NCBI RefSeq assembly: GCF_008364795.1
Contig: NZ_VTTM01000006.1
Span: 124,001-188,000 of the forward strand
Length of the DNA stretch: 64,000 nt
DNA from: Azospirillum oryzae
Lineage (GTDB): Bacteria > Pseudomonadota > Alphaproteobacteria > Azospirillales > Azospirillaceae
Reading direction: 5' to 3'
The notes beneath the pieces were generated by a model. That model saw only the letters and a program-made list of their open reading frames with translations. It was not told where the DNA came from and did no database searches. The number at the start of each line of letters is the position of its first letter. The first letter of the stretch is position 1. The position numbers and the translations under genes are program-made. Shown piece by piece: positions 1 to 9,346 of this stretch.

Positions 1-155
1 ATGCGGTCGGCATCGGCGCGCTCGCCATTGGCAATGTGAAGTTCAAGACTCAGCATGGCCTGTTCAAGGCGATGCGCGAGGCGACCAAGCCGGTCTATCT
101 GGCCTTCGACGACGCCTTCACCCTGGCCCGCGCCCAATGCCGCAAAGCGGACTGA
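1..155 (+). CDS. C-terminal end of a dihydropteroate synthase-related protein (partial)
   Basis: Only the last 50 codons are inside the window; the frame is open from the left edge (first full codon at position 3) to a TGA at 153-155. The readable end contains AVGIGALAIGNVKFKTQHG and a tail rich in acidic and aromatic residues (YLAFDDAFTLAR). This resembles the C terminus of the pterin-binding, dihydropteroate synthase-like proteins (DUF6513 type, Orf20 in methylotroph nomenclature) that travel with H4MPT genes. The family call rests on recollection of the family tail plus the neighbouring H4MPT genes. The stop codon overlaps the next gene by 19 bases, so the two are probably cotranscribed. 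Confidence 0.5.
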   Translation, partial: AVGIGALAIGNVKFKTQHGLFKAMREATKPVYLAFDDAFTLARAQCRKAD

Positions 156-1333
156 TCCTGGTCGCCGCCTTGTCGGGCCGCGCCATCGCCCAGGCGGTGG
201 CGCGCACCGGCGCCGTGGTGGCGACGCTGGACCAGTTCGGCGACGCCGATGTGCCGGCACCTGCCCGCCGCGTGGCGGGCGATCCGGTCGCGGGCTTCGA
301 CGGTGAGGCGCTGATCGCCGCCGCGCGTGCGCTGGCTCCGCCGGGCAGCGGTCTGGTTGTCGGATCGGGGTTCGAACAGGCGCCGGAGTTGCTGGCTGCC
401 CTGCTGGGGGCCGGTCCCTACCGTTTGCTCGGCAACGGGCCGGAGGTGGTACGGGCGGTCAAGGATCCAGCCGGTTTCGCTGCACGGCTGGCGACGCCTG
501 GACTGGCAAAGATGGGCGTCTCGCACCCGGAAACACGGACGGAGGTTCTTGAAGATGCCGTTCCGGGAGAGTGGCTGATCAAGCGGACGGGAGCGGCCGG
601 GGGCGGGCATATCCTCCCCTGGAACGGCGGTTCGCTGCCGGGCGGGCATTATCTGCAACGGCGGGCGGCGGGCCTTGCGGTCTCCGTCGCCTTCATCGCC
701 GACCGCTCCGGCAAGTGCGAACTGGTGGCGATCAGCCGTCAATGGGCCGATCCGGCGCCCGACGCGCCCTTCCGCTATGGCGGTGCGGTGCTGCCGGCGG
801 CGGTGCCGCAGTCACTGGCCGCCCGGCTGGCGGAAACGGCACGGCGCATCGCGGCGGCCTTTGGGCTGGCCGGGCTGAACAGCCTGGATCTGCTGGTCGA
901 TGGGGACGCGGTATCGGTGCTGGAGGTCAACCCGCGTCCGGGCGCCACGCTCGACCTGCTCGAACGCCACCGGCTCGGCGGGGTGATGCGCGCCCATCTC
1001 GACGCGGCGGCCGGACGCGGTTGGAGCCTGGGGCCCCCACGCCCGGGCGTGATCGCCGGCGCGGTGGCCTACGCCGCCGCAATGCTGACGATGCCCGCAG
1101 GTTTCGCCTGGCCCCCCTGGTGCGCCGACCTGCCGCGCGCCGGCAGCACCATCGAAGGCGGACAGCCCCTGTGCAGCGTCACCGCCTGGGGCGGGGATGA
1201 GGAGGAGGCGCGGCGGCGCCTGTCCCGCCGTATCGAGCACATCGTCGCCGACTGCGCGCGGCGGGGTTGTCTTGTGGAGAAAACCGGCCCTATGGAGAAA
1301 ACCGGCGATGTCGTCCCTTCCCTTCAGTGTTAA
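137..1333 (+). CDS. ATP-grasp carboligase-like protein of the H4MPT cluster (OrfY type)
   Basis: This 398-residue protein has an ATP-grasp layout: an N-terminal Rossmann-like lobe starting [15 protein letters not shown], a glycine-rich ATP loop ([10 protein letters not shown], about residues 149-158), and the metal-binding signature [14 protein letters not shown] near residues 261-274. ATP-grasp enzymes ligate a carboxylate to an amine through an acyl phosphate. Methylotrophs with H4MPT carry a gene of this kind (OrfY, COG2232) next to mch; its exact reaction is not established to my knowledge, though a role in H4MPT or methylofuran synthesis is assumed. The ATG at 137 overlaps the upstream stop by 19 bases, and the 3' end overlaps mch by 26 bases, implying translational coupling. 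Confidence 0.7.
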   Translation: MPQSGLILVAALSGRAIAQAVARTGAVVATLDQFGDADVPAPARRVAGDPVAGFDGEALIAAARALAPPGSGLVVGSGFEQAPELLAALLGAGPYRLLGNGPEVVRAVKDPAGFAARLATPGLAKMGVSHPETRTEVLEDAVPGEWLIKRTGAAGGGHILPWNGGSLPGGHYLQRRAAGLAVSVAFIADRSGKCELVAISRQWADPAPDAPFRYGGAVLPAAVPQSLAARLAETARRIAAAFGLAGLNSLDLLVDGDAVSVLEVNPRPGATLDLLERHRLGGVMRAHLDAAAGRGWSLGPPRPGVIAGAVAYAAAMLTMPAGFAWPPWCADLPRAGSTIEGGQPLCSVTAWGGDEEEARRRLSRRIEHIVADCARRGCLVEKTGPMEKTGDVVPSLQC

Positions 1334-2273
1334 CCGGCTTGCCGCCCCCTTGGTGCACGCGTTGGTGGCGGATGCCGCCATGCTGCGGATCGGCGTGGAG
1401 CAGCATCCCGCCGGCTGCACCGTGATCGATGCCGGCATCGACCGGCCCGGCAGCCTGGAGGCCGGGCGCCGCATCGCCGAGATCTGCATGGGCGGCGCCG
1501 GCAGCGTGCGCATCGCCATGGATTCGCCCTTCGCCCGCTGGCCGGCGCAGGTGACGGTCGGCGCCGCCGATCCGGTGCTCGCCTGCCTGGGCAGCCAATA
1601 TGCCGGCTGGAGCCTGTCGGGCGAGAAATTCTCGGCCCTGGGATCCGGCCCCGGCCGCGCCCTGGCGGTGAAGGAGCCGCTGTACGCCGAACTCGGCTAT
1701 CGCGACATGGCCGACCGCGCCGTGTTGGTGCTGGAGACCGACAAGCGGCCGCCGGCCTCGGTGGTGGAGAAGGTGGCGCGCGATTGCGGCGTTCCGGTGG
1801 AGCGCGTGACCCTGATCCTGACGCCGACCCGCAGCCCGGCCGGCATCGTCCAGATCGTCGCCCGCGTGCTGGAGGTGGGGCTGCACAAGCTGCACGCCCT
1901 TCATTTCCCGCTGGAGCGGGTGCGCGACGGCGTCGGCTGCGCGCCGCTGCCGCCGCCGGGCCGCGACTTCGTCCAGGCGATGGGCCGGACCAACGACGCC
2001 ATCCTGTTCGGTGGCAGCGTCCATCTGCTGGTCGACGGGCCGGACGACGACGCGGCCGATCTCGCCGCCCGCCTGCCCAGCTCGGCCTCCGCCGATTATG
2101 GCCGCCCCTTCGCCGACCTGTTCGCGGCGAGCGGCTACGACTTCTTCAAGATCGACCCGATGCTGTTCAGCCCGGCCCGCGTGATCGTCACGGCGTTCGA
2201 GAGCGGGCGGAGCTTCACCGCCGGGGCGCTGGCTCCGGCGCTGCTCGACCGCTCCTTCGGCATCGACGGGTAG
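1308..2273 (+). CDS. mch: Methenyl-tetrahydromethanopterin cyclohydrolase
   Basis: Mch interconverts methenyl-H4MPT and formyl-H4MPT in the cytoplasm, the third step of H4MPT-dependent formaldehyde oxidation. The 321-residue product matches the usual size of about 320 and reads as Mch throughout: [20 protein letters not shown] at the N terminus, the glycine-rich EICMGGAG segment, [18 protein letters not shown], and the C-terminal [22 protein letters not shown]. The ATG at 1308 is chosen because it precedes the conserved N terminus ([12 protein letters not shown]); an earlier in-frame start would add a low-complexity arginine-rich tail read in the wrong frame of the preceding gene. It sits between two ATP-grasp genes, as in methylotroph H4MPT clusters. 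No mtdB or fhc genes are visible here. Confidence 0.93.
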   Translation: MSSLPFSVNRLAAPLVHALVADAAMLRIGVEQHPAGCTVIDAGIDRPGSLEAGRRIAEICMGGAGSVRIAMDSPFARWPAQVTVGAADPVLACLGSQYAGWSLSGEKFSALGSGPGRALAVKEPLYAELGYRDMADRAVLVLETDKRPPASVVEKVARDCGVPVERVTLILTPTRSPAGIVQIVARVLEVGLHKLHALHFPLERVRDGVGCAPLPPPGRDFVQAMGRTNDAILFGGSVHLLVDGPDDDAADLAARLPSSASADYGRPFADLFAASGYDFFKIDPMLFSPARVIVTAFESGRSFTAGALAPALLDRSFGIDG

Positions 2274-2284
2274 GGGGCCGGACG

Positions 2285-3217
2285 ATGGGACGGACCCGCA
2301 TCGCAATCTTCGTGGATGGCGCCGACTGGCACACCCGGAGGCTGATCGCCGCCTTCGCCCGGCGCGGCGCGAAGGCGGTCCCGGTGTCGCTCAGTGCCTG
2401 CGGCTTCGGTCCGGAGGGACCGGTGGTACCGGGCTTTGACGGCCCCGGTTTCAATGACGGACTGCCCGACGCCTGTCTGGTCCGCACCATCTCCGCCGGC
2501 AGCTTCGAGCAGGTGACTCTGCGGCTGGGCGTGCTGCATGCGCTGGCCCATGGCGGGGTGCCGGTGCTCAACAATCCGGCCTCCATCGAACGCTGCGTGG
2601 ACAAGAGCGCCACCGCCTTCCGGCTGGCCGCTGTCGGGGTGCCGACCCCGCGGACCTGGACCGTCGCCGATCCCGTCCAGGCCTCATCCATCCTGGCCGC
2701 CCTCCATGCCGAGGGCCGGTCGGCGGTGCTGAAACCGCTGTTCGGGTCGCAGGGCAAGGGGCTGCGCCGGCTCGATCCCGGCATGGCTCTGCCGGACCCG
2801 GACGAGGTCGCCGGAGTCTACCACCTGCAGGAGTATGTCGGCGCGGCGGATGGCGGCTGGTTCGATTGGCGCGTCTTCGTGGTGGACGGTCGTCCGCTGG
2901 CCGCCATGGTCCGTCAGGGCGACCACTGGATCACCAACGTCAAGCAGGGCGCCCGCTGCCATCCGGCCAGTCCGGGCGGCGTGCTGGGCGATCTGGCGGT
3001 GGCCGCCGCCGCCGCCGTCGGCACCGATTATGCCGGGGTGGACGTGATCCGCGCGCCCGACGGCCGCTTCCTGGTGCTGGAGGTCAACAGCATGCCGGCA
3101 TGGCGCGGCCTGCAGGCGGTGACGTCGGCGGACGTGGCGCAGGCGCTGGCCGATCTGGTCCTGGCCCGTCTGGCCGCCGCCTCGCCCGCATCGGCAGACG
3201 CGCGGAGGGCCGGATGA
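2285..3217 (+). CDS. RimK-like ATP-grasp ligase (Orf5 type)
   Basis: A 310-residue ATP-grasp protein of the RimK (alpha-L-glutamate ligase) family. Visible parts are an N-terminal domain (TRIAIFVDGADWHTRRLIAAF), the central CVDKSATAFRLAAVGVPTPRT segment, the ATP-binding VLKPLFGSQGKGLRRL (about residues 140-155), and the metal-site motif FLVLEVNSMPAWRGLQ near residues 262-277. Family members add glutamate to peptides or cofactors. The corresponding methylotroph gene (Orf5) sits with mch, orf7 and fae, and a role in glutamylation of H4MPT or methylofuran is a reasonable inference. It starts 11 bases after the mch stop, and its TGA overlaps the next ATG (ATGA). Confidence 0.75.
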   Translation: MGRTRIAIFVDGADWHTRRLIAAFARRGAKAVPVSLSACGFGPEGPVVPGFDGPGFNDGLPDACLVRTISAGSFEQVTLRLGVLHALAHGGVPVLNNPASIERCVDKSATAFRLAAVGVPTPRTWTVADPVQASSILAALHAEGRSAVLKPLFGSQGKGLRRLDPGMALPDPDEVAGVYHLQEYVGAADGGWFDWRVFVVDGRPLAAMVRQGDHWITNVKQGARCHPASPGGVLGDLAVAAAAAVGTDYAGVDVIRAPDGRFLVLEVNSMPAWRGLQAVTSADVAQALADLVLARLAAASPASADARRAG

Positions 3218-4302
3218 GTGCGCTGCTGCCCGCTCCCGGATCAATATCGGGACAGGATTGCCGGGCCCTGGTGGAGGAGGCGGTGTTCACCGCCTGCCGT
3301 CTGGAGCTGATGGCGCTGAAGCCCGGCAACGTTCACATCCATGCCGAAGGCCATGGAATGAGCGTGGCGCAGTTCCTGGACAGCGCCGCCGCCATCGCCC
3401 CGATCCTCGCCACGCCCGGCCGCCGGGTGGGGGAGGCGATCCTGCGCGCCGTGGCGGCGACGCGGGATGTTGCCGGCTGCAACACCAATCTCGGGATCGT
3501 GCTGCTGCTGGCGCCGCTCGCCGCCGCGGCGCTGTGCCGCGATAAGGGTGAGCCGCTGCGGATGAGGCTGGCGCGGGTGCTCGACACACTGAGCGTTACC
3601 GACGCCGCCGACGCCTTCGCGGCCATCCGCCTGGCGCTGCCCGCCGGGCTGGGAGAGGCCACGCAGCATGACGTCGCCGAGGCCCCCCGCGTCGACCTGC
3701 GGGCCGCGATGGCTGCCGCCGCAGACCGCGACCTGATTGCCCGGCAATACGCCACCGCCTTCGCCGACGTCTTCACCTTCGGCGTGGCCCGCGGCCGTTC
3801 GGCGCTGCGTCGCAGCGCCAACGCGGAGGCGGCGGCGAGCGCCATCCATCTCGGCTTCATGGCGTTGCACCCCGACACCCACATCGCCCGCAAGCATGGC
3901 GCGGCGGTGGCGGAACGGGTGCGGGACCAGGCCTTCCTGCTGGAGCGGCGCCTTGCCGTCAATTCCGCCTTCGGCGGCCATTCAGGAACGGCCCGGCGGC
4001 TTCTCGCTTTCGACCGCGCGCTGAAGCGCCGCGGCCTCAATCCGGGCACGTCCGCCGACCTGACGGTGGCCTGCCTGTTCGTGCTTCGGCTGGCTGGCGA
4101 GCTGCCCGCCGGACCGTGGCCGCCGGGCGACAACCGGCGGAGCCTTATCAAACCAACCAGCGTAGAGGATGCGCAATGCCTAAGATCGACAAGGTTATGG
4201 TCGGCGAAGCTCTGGTGGGCGACGGCAATGAAGTCGCTCACATCGATCTCATCATCGGTCCGCGCGGCAGTGCCGCCGAGACCGCCTTTTGCCAGACCCT
4301 GA
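3214..4302 (+). CDS. Orf7-type protein, triphosphoribosyl-dephospho-CoA synthase family, with extended C terminus
   Basis: A 362-residue protein of the CitG/MdcB-like family (COG1767). Recognisable elements are [20 protein letters not shown] near residue 30, [18 protein letters not shown], the DTHIARKHG segment and the [16 protein letters not shown] end of the conserved part. Methylotroph H4MPT clusters carry this gene (Orf7) beside fae; the substrate is not known to me. The conserved domain ends near residue 300. The frame then runs on through [12 protein letters not shown] and overlaps the first 127 bases of fae in another frame before stopping. The tail from about residue 308 has the look of out-of-frame fae translation, so the native stop may have been lost. 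The start overlaps the upstream stop as ATGA. Confidence 0.7.
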   Translation: MSALLPAPGSISGQDCRALVEEAVFTACRLELMALKPGNVHIHAEGHGMSVAQFLDSAAAIAPILATPGRRVGEAILRAVAATRDVAGCNTNLGIVLLLAPLAAAALCRDKGEPLRMRLARVLDTLSVTDAADAFAAIRLALPAGLGEATQHDVAEAPRVDLRAAMAAAADRDLIARQYATAFADVFTFGVARGRSALRRSANAEAAASAIHLGFMALHPDTHIARKHGAAVAERVRDQAFLLERRLAVNSAFGGHSGTARRLLAFDRALKRRGLNPGTSADLTVACLFVLRLAGELPAGPWPPGDNRRSLIKPTSVEDAQCLRSTRLWSAKLWWATAMKSLTSISSSVRAAVPPRPPFARP

Positions 4303-4685
4303 CCAACCAGAAGGAAGGCGTGAACGGCCTGCTGGCCGTGCTGGCGCCGAACCTGATGGTCAAGCCCTCCACCGTCATGTTCAACAAGGTGACGATCAAG
4401 AACGCCAAGCAGGCGGTGCAGATGTTCGGCCCGGCCCAGCGCGCCGTCGCCCTGGCCGTCGCCGAATGCGTCGAGGACGGCACCATCCCGGCGGAAGAGG
4501 CCGACGACCTGTTCATCTCAGTCGGCGTCTTCATCCACTGGCAGGCGGAGGACGACCGCAAGATCCAGGATTACAACCACGAAGCCACCAAGCTGGCGCT
4601 GAAGCGTGCGATCGCCGGCAGCCCGACCGCCAAGGAGATGCTGGACGGCATTGCCGCCGCGGTTCACCCGTTCGCCGCCAACTGA
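4176..4685 (+). CDS. fae: Formaldehyde-activating enzyme
   Basis: Fae condenses formaldehyde with H4MPT to methylene-H4MPT, the entry step of the pathway. The 169-residue product is almost the same length as the Methylobacterium enzyme and matches it closely: [20 protein letters not shown], then [20 protein letters not shown] and the HPFAAN C terminus. The histidine seen in the Fae structure as the likely acid/base is present here as His22 (motif AHIDL). The ATG at 4176 follows an AGAGGA ribosome site. The gene lies at the end of a + strand run and its last 22 bases overlap the 3' end of the convergent HisA-like gene. In this organism formaldehyde probably comes largely from betaine demethylation, encoded a few kilobases downstream. 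Confidence 0.95.
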   Translation: MPKIDKVMVGEALVGDGNEVAHIDLIIGPRGSAAETAFCQTLTNQKEGVNGLLAVLAPNLMVKPSTVMFNKVTIKNAKQAVQMFGPAQRAVALAVAECVEDGTIPAEEADDLFISVGVFIHWQAEDDRKIQDYNHEATKLALKRAIAGSPTAKEMLDGIAAAVHPFAAN

Positions 4686-5392
4686 CTGGAAGCGAAGCGG
4701 GCGAGCGTCCCGGCGTCGAGGCGCCGGTCGTGGAGCGCGCTGGCCACCAGCACGGCATCGGTGCCGTGCGTGGCCAGCGCATCCAAATCCGCCGCGTTCC
4801 GCACACCGCCGGCCCCCCACACCCGAACCCCCGGGCGTTGGGCCGCCAGCGTGGCGATCCGGTCCAGATCCGGCCCCTCGCTTGACCCGACCCGGTCCAG
4901 CGTCATGGCGATCACCCGCGCGGGCCAGCGGCCGGCATCCTCGTGCAATGCCGCCGGTCCCAGCGGCGCCCCCTGCCGGACATCCAGCGACAGCGCCACC
5001 CGGTCCTCCCCGGCCAGCGCCAGCGCCGCGTCCAGCGTCGCGCCGTCCGTCTGGCTTTCGCTGCCGATCACCAGATGGCGGATCCCGGCGTCGAGCCAGC
5101 GGCGGCAGTCGTCGGGCGTCGCCAGCCCGGCATCGACCCAGAACGCCACCTCCGGCCAGCGGTCCTGCAGCGCCGCGACGGTGGAGCGATGGTCGCCATT
5201 TCCCCTGATCGCGTCGAGATCGGCGACATAGCAGGCGCGGAAGGGTTGCAGCGTCAGCAGCGCGGCCACGATATCCTGTGGTGCCGATCCTGCGGTCAGC
5301 GCGCTTTCGATGGGGCGGTAGCGGTCGCGCTCCCCCCGCTTGGCATGAACCACCTGCTCGCCCAGCAGGTCGATGACGGGAACGATGTCCAT
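4664..5392 (-). CDS. HisA/HisF-like TIM-barrel protein of the H4MPT cluster
   Basis: A 242-residue TIM-barrel protein related to HisA: it opens [20 protein letters not shown], has [16 protein letters not shown] (a strand-2-like element) and ends with [20 protein letters not shown], a phosphate-binding pattern. HisA proper isomerises ProFAR in histidine synthesis. Methylotroph H4MPT clusters carry a HisA-related paralogue, so a cofactor-related role is more likely than histidine synthesis, but the reaction is unknown. The ATG at 5392 is set by the conserved DIVPVIDL start. It overlaps the start codon of the divergent ATP-grasp gene by 2 bases within the sequence CCATGG. The 3' end overlaps fae by 22 bases. 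Confidence 0.72.
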   Translation of the reverse strand: MDIVPVIDLLGEQVVHAKRGERDRYRPIESALTAGSAPQDIVAALLTLQPFRACYVADLDAIRGNGDHRSTVAALQDRWPEVAFWVDAGLATPDDCRRWLDAGIRHLVIGSESQTDGATLDAALALAGEDRVALSLDVRQGAPLGPAALHEDAGRWPARVIAMTLDRVGSSEGPDLDRIATLAAQRPGVRVWGAGGVRNAADLDALATHGTDAVLVASALHDRRLDAGTLARFASSQLAANG

Positions 5393-6368
5393 GGAGAACA
5401 GCCTTCGTCGGGTTCTGGTCTGCGAGTATGTCACCGGCGGCGCGCTGTGCAACGGGCCGCTTCAGACGGATCTGATGGCTGAAGCCAACGCGATGGTCGC
5501 GGCCTTGGTCGGCGATCTGGTCGCGCTGGATGGAATACACGTCACACTGTGCTGGGACAACCGCCTTCCCCCGCCGTCCTTCCCGGCCGACCGGGCCGCC
5601 CTGTTCCCGGTAGCGCCGGGCGAGGATCCCGAGGCACGCTGGCGCGATGCAGCCGCCCTGTGCGACGTGGTCTGGCCGATCGCGCCGGAAAGTGACGGGC
5701 TGCTGGGACACGTCGCCGCTCTTTTCCGCGACACCGGCCGCACGGTGGTCGCCTGCGCCCCCGACGCCATCGCTCTCGCGTCTTCGAAGACGGCGACGGC
5801 GGCCCGGCTCGCCGCCCACGGCATCGCCGCCATTCCCACCGTTCCCTTCGGCGCCCCGCCGCCGCCCGCCGCCCGTCATGTGGTGAAGCCGGACGACGGC
5901 GCCGGTTGCCTCGACACCTTCATCGTCGACGACATCGCCGCCTGGACGCCGCCGCATGCCGGCCGCTGGATCGTCCAGCCGCTGGTCGAGGGCGCGGCGT
6001 GCAGCCTGTCCATGCTGGTCGACGATGCCGGCGGGGTGCGGCTGCTCGGCTGCAATCGTCAGACGGTAGAGCGCGGGAACGGTCGCTTCTCCTTCCATGG
6101 CGTGGAGGTCGGGGCGATGGAGCACCGCCGCGCCGCCTGGGAGCCGCTGGCCCGCGCCATCGCCGCCGCGATCCCCGGCCTGCGCGGCTATGTCGCCGTC
6201 GACCTCATCGACCGGCCTGATGGCCCAGTGGTTGTGGAGGTGAACCCGCGCCTGTCCGTCGGTTATTCCGGGTTGTCGCGGGTGTTGGGCTGGAATCCGG
6301 CGGGCGACATCCTGACTCTGTTCAACCCGAGATCGGCCGACACCGGCCGGGAGGACGCACATGCCTGA
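5391..6368 (+). CDS. ATP-grasp protein, tyramine-glutamate ligase (MfnD)-like (Orf17 type)
   Basis: A 325-residue ATP-grasp protein that starts with RRVLVCEYVTGGALCNGP, the N-terminal signature of the Orf17/COG1821 group. The characterised archaeal relative MfnD joins glutamate to tyramine in methanofuran synthesis; the same step is proposed here for methylofuran. Other features are the SSKTATAARLAAHGI segment, HVVKPDDGAGCLDTF (ATP loop, near residue 160) and VVVEVNPRLSVGYSGLSRVL (metal site, near residue 280). The ATG at 5391 is the only start close to the conserved N terminus. It overlaps the divergent HisA-like start codon. The 3' end overlaps the next gene by 8 bases, so this gene and the MfnF-like gene are coupled. 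Confidence 0.75.
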   Translation: MENSLRRVLVCEYVTGGALCNGPLQTDLMAEANAMVAALVGDLVALDGIHVTLCWDNRLPPPSFPADRAALFPVAPGEDPEARWRDAAALCDVVWPIAPESDGLLGHVAALFRDTGRTVVACAPDAIALASSKTATAARLAAHGIAAIPTVPFGAPPPPAARHVVKPDDGAGCLDTFIVDDIAAWTPPHAGRWIVQPLVEGAACSLSMLVDDAGGVRLLGCNRQTVERGNGRFSFHGVEVGAMEHRRAAWEPLARAIAAAIPGLRGYVAVDLIDRPDGPVVVEVNPRLSVGYSGLSRVLGWNPAGDILTLFNPRSADTGREDAHA

Positions 6369-7395
6369 CATCCATGGTTCGACCGTGATCGGCTGGGACA
6401 TCGGCGGCGCCCACCTGAAGGCCGCCTGGGCGGTGGATGGCCGGCTGCGTGACGCTGTGCAGGTGCCTTGCCGGCTTTGGCAAGGGATGGGAGAGCTGGA
6501 TGCGGCGCTGACCACGGTGCTGGACCGCCTGCCGGCCGACGCCGACCATGTGGTGACGATGACCGGCGAACTGGTCGACCTGTTCGACGACCGCGCCCAG
6601 GGCGTGCACGCGCTGATCGACCGGATGGCTGCTGCCCTGCCGCAGGGGCGGCTGCGCGTCTATGCCGGCCGGCGCGGACTGCTGTCGCCGCCGGAGGCGC
6701 GCGGACAGGTGATGGATGTCGCCTCCGCCAACTGGATGGCGACCGCCGCGGTGGTTGCCCGGTGCCTGCCGGCGGCGCTGCTGATCGACATGGGCAGCAC
6801 CACCACCGACATCGTGCCGGTGCGGGACGGCGCCGTGGTGGCGCGCGGCGTCACCGATCACGAGCGGATGGCGGTGGAGGAACTGGTCTATACCGGGCTG
6901 ACCCGCACGGCGGTGATGGCGATGGAACGCACCGCGCTGGTCGCGGGCGAGCGGTTGCCGATGATGGCCGAGTATTTCGCCACCAGCGCCGACCTCTACC
7001 GTGTGCTGGGCCGGCTGGACGAGGCCGCGGACCAGCATCCCGCCGCCGACAACGGGGCGAAGACGGTCGAGGCCAGCCTGCGCCGCCTGGCCCGCATGGT
7101 CGGGCATGACGCCGGCGATTACGATCCGGCGGTGTGGCGGGCGATGGCCGCCGATCTGACCGAACGCCAGCTGCGCCGCATCCACGATGCCGCCTGCCGC
7201 GTTCTGTCGGCCGGGGTGCCGCTCCTGCCCATCGATGCGCCCGTGGTCGGGGCCGGCGTCGGGCGTGCCGTCGTGAAGGAGGCGGCCGTCCGGTTGGGCC
7301 GCCCCTATCGGGAATTCTGCGATGTGGTGGGTGCTCCCGGTCAGGACTGGGTCGCCAGTTGTGCCCCCGCCGCCGCCATGGCGTTGCTGGGTTGA
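6361..7395 (+). CDS. MfnF-like H4MPT-linked C1 pathway protein (hydantoinase/oxoprolinase-type ASKHA fold)
   Basis: A 344-residue ASKHA-fold protein (COG1548; Orf9 of methylotrophs). The phosphate-1 motif is VIGWDIGGAHLKAAWAVDG near residue 9 and a second nucleotide-binding loop is ALLIDMGSTTTDIVPVRDG near residue 140. The archaeal relative MfnF joins the furan and tyramine halves of methanofuran; in bacteria the homologue is annotated only as an H4MPT-linked C1 transfer protein. The downstream position after the MfnD-like ligase supports methylofuran assembly. Many GHDAGDY and ERQLRRIHDA residues in the C-terminal third match the family. The start overlaps the upstream gene by 8 bases. Reaction assignment is by analogy. 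Confidence 0.75.
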   Translation: MPDIHGSTVIGWDIGGAHLKAAWAVDGRLRDAVQVPCRLWQGMGELDAALTTVLDRLPADADHVVTMTGELVDLFDDRAQGVHALIDRMAAALPQGRLRVYAGRRGLLSPPEARGQVMDVASANWMATAAVVARCLPAALLIDMGSTTTDIVPVRDGAVVARGVTDHERMAVEELVYTGLTRTAVMAMERTALVAGERLPMMAEYFATSADLYRVLGRLDEAADQHPAADNGAKTVEASLRRLARMVGHDAGDYDPAVWRAMAADLTERQLRRIHDAACRVLSAGVPLLPIDAPVVGAGVGRAVVKEAAVRLGRPYREFCDVVGAPGQDWVASCAPAAAMALLG

Positions 7396-7405
7396 GGGAG
7401 AAGAC

Positions 7406-7888
7406 ATGAGCCGCGCCTTCGTCAAGGAAAGCGACGCCGAAACCGAAGGGCCGATGCCGCAGATCAACGGTCCCCTGCATGTGTCCGCCGCCACCGTCGC
7501 CGCTTGGCAGGAGGAGCTTGCCGCAGCCGATGCGGAGATCGCGAAACTGCGCGGCTCCGAGGCGCCGGAGGACCGGCAGGCGATGAGCAGCGCCAAGCGG
7601 CGCGCCGACCTGCTCCGCGCCCGTCTGGCCGCCGCCGTGGTGGTGCGTCCGGCCGGCTCGGTGGAGGAGGCCGGCTTCGGCTCCGTCGTCGTCGCCGAGG
7701 ACGAGAACGGGCGCCGATGGACATTCACGCTGGTGGGCGGCGAGGAGGCCGATCCCGCCGCCGGCCGGATCAGTTGGCAATCCCCGTTGGGCGAAGCGCT
7801 GATGGGCGGACGGGCCGGCGACGTGGTCGAATGGCCACGCCGGAACGGCCCCCTGTCGCTTACCCTTCGTTCGGTGTCGGCGTCCTGA
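7406..7888 (+). CDS. GreA/GreB-family protein
   Basis: A 160-residue protein with the two-part Gre layout: an N-terminal helical hairpin (about residues 25-75, TVAAWQEELAAADAEIAKL and SSAKRRADLLRARLAAA) and a C-terminal FKBP-like domain with FGSVVVAEDENGRRWTFTLV, WQSPLGEALMGGRAGDVVEW. Canonical Gre factors insert acidic residues through the RNA polymerase secondary channel to rescue backtracked complexes. The conserved acidic pair at the hairpin tip is not clear here, so the protein may be a Gre-like regulator rather than a cleavage factor. It starts 10 bases after the MfnF-like gene behind a GGGAGAAG ribosome site and is probably its last operon partner. It converges with pabB, 3 bases apart. 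Confidence 0.72.
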   Translation: MSRAFVKESDAETEGPMPQINGPLHVSAATVAAWQEELAAADAEIAKLRGSEAPEDRQAMSSAKRRADLLRARLAAAVVVRPAGSVEEAGFGSVVVAEDENGRRWTFTLVGGEEADPAAGRISWQSPLGEALMGGRAGDVVEWPRRNGPLSLTLRSVSAS

Positions 7889-7891
7889 TCC

Positions 7892-9343
7892 TCACCCGCC
7901 ATCCAGTGCGCGCAGCTGCGGGCCGATCTTCACCATCATCTCGTCATGCTCGCGGCCGGGATCGGAATCGGCGACGATGCCGCCGCCGGCCTGGGCGATG
8001 ACGCGGTCGGGCGTGACGGTCAGGGTGCGGATGACGATGCTGCTGTCCATCGCCCCGTCGAACCCGATCCAGGCGACCGACCCGCAATAGGCGCCGCGCC
8101 GTGAGACCTCCAGCTCGTCGATGATCTCCATGGCGCGAATCTTGGGAGCGCCGGTTATGGATCCGCCGGGGAAGGTGGCGCGCAGCAGGTCGACCGGACC
8201 AAGACCCGGCTTCAGTTGCCCCTCGATCACCGACACCAGATGGAGGACGGAGGCGAAGCGCTCCACCCCGCACAGGACCGGCACCTTGACGCTGCCGATG
8301 CGCGCCACGCGGCCGATGTCATTGCGCAGCAGGTCGGTGATCATCAGATTCTCGGCCCGGTCCTTGATGCTGTGCTCAAGCTCGCGAGCCAGGGCGTCGT
8401 CCTCGTCCGCCGTGGCGCCGCGCGGGCGGGTTCCCTTGATCGGGCGGGTTTCCATGCGGCCGTCGGCATGGAGGCGGATGAAGCGCTCGGGCGAGGCGCT
8501 GGCGAGACCGTACCCGCCGGGCAGCGTCAGGCAGGCCGCGAAGGGGGCGGGGCTGAGCGCCAGCAGGCGGCGGTACAGGTCGAATACAGACAGCCCGGCC
8601 GGCCGGTCGGCCAGGAAGCGCCCGGTGAAGTTGGCCTGGAAGATGTCGCCCGCGCGGATGTATTCCAGCACCTGCTCCACCCGCCGGCAATAGTCGTCCC
8701 GCGCGATCTCCGGCTGCCAGGAGGCGGTGGCGGTGTGGGGCGGCGGCAGGACGGTGGGCGCCGCTTCCAGGTGCTCGGCAATTGATTGCAGTCGGTCGGC
8801 GGCGCGGAGGCGGCGCCCGACCGGGCTGCTTTCGGGAAAGCCGCTGGACAGGATCCAGCCGCGCCGTTCCAGTTCATCGAAGACAATGACGGTGTCGTAT
8901 AGCCCGAAGGCCATGTCGGGTAGGGCGCTGTCGTCGCCGTGGCGAGCCGGCAGCCGTTCCAGCACCTGTCCCAGCTCATAGCCGAGGAAGCCGACGGCAC
9001 CGCCGGCGAAGGGAACGGGGAGGTCGGGGGGAACGGGCAGGCGGTGGGCATCCAGCTGCTCTTCCAGCACGGTGAAGGGATCGCCGGCCACCGCATGGCC
9101 GTCCACAGTGACGGAGCCGCCGCGCGCCTCGATGGTGCGGAAGGGCTCAACCGCGACGATGCTCCACCGGCCCCGGCCGCCGCCTTCCGCGGCGCTGTGC
9201 AGAAGGGCGGCGAATGGCTGGCCGGACCATGGTGCGAAGGCGGCGACCGGATCGCGGTAGGGAATCTCGCGGATCACCAGCGGATACCCGTCGCCTGCCC
9301 TCTCCCCGGCCGGAATATCGAAGACCAGGCCGTCCTGCGGCAT
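7892..9343 (-). CDS. pabB: Aminodeoxychorismate synthase component I
   Basis: PabB aminates chorismate to 4-amino-4-deoxychorismate, the precursor of p-aminobenzoate (PABA). The 483-residue protein has an N-terminal anthranilate synthase I-like domain (to about residue 180) and a chorismate-binding domain with METRPIKGTRPRG, which contains the lysine of the PabB PIKGT motif, followed by RAENLMITDLLRNDIGRVAR and FPGGSITGAPKIRAMEIIDEL. The glutaminase partner PabA and the lyase PabC are not seen. PABA is needed for folate and also for H4MPT, which fits the adjacent H4MPT cluster. The gene is the last of the long - strand run; it begins 3 bases after the GNAT stop. Confidence 0.9.
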   Translation of the reverse strand: MPQDGLVFDIPAGERAGDGYPLVIREIPYRDPVAAFAPWSGQPFAALLHSAAEGGGRGRWSIVAVEPFRTIEARGGSVTVDGHAVAGDPFTVLEEQLDAHRLPVPPDLPVPFAGGAVGFLGYELGQVLERLPARHGDDSALPDMAFGLYDTVIVFDELERRGWILSSGFPESSPVGRRLRAADRLQSIAEHLEAAPTVLPPPHTATASWQPEIARDDYCRRVEQVLEYIRAGDIFQANFTGRFLADRPAGLSVFDLYRRLLALSPAPFAACLTLPGGYGLASASPERFIRLHADGRMETRPIKGTRPRGATADEDDALARELEHSIKDRAENLMITDLLRNDIGRVARIGSVKVPVLCGVERFASVLHLVSVIEGQLKPGLGPVDLLRATFPGGSITGAPKIRAMEIIDELEVSRRGAYCGSVAWIGFDGAMDSSIVIRTLTVTPDRVIAQAGGGIVADSDPGREHDEMMVKIGPQLRALDGG

Positions 9344-9346
9344 GCG

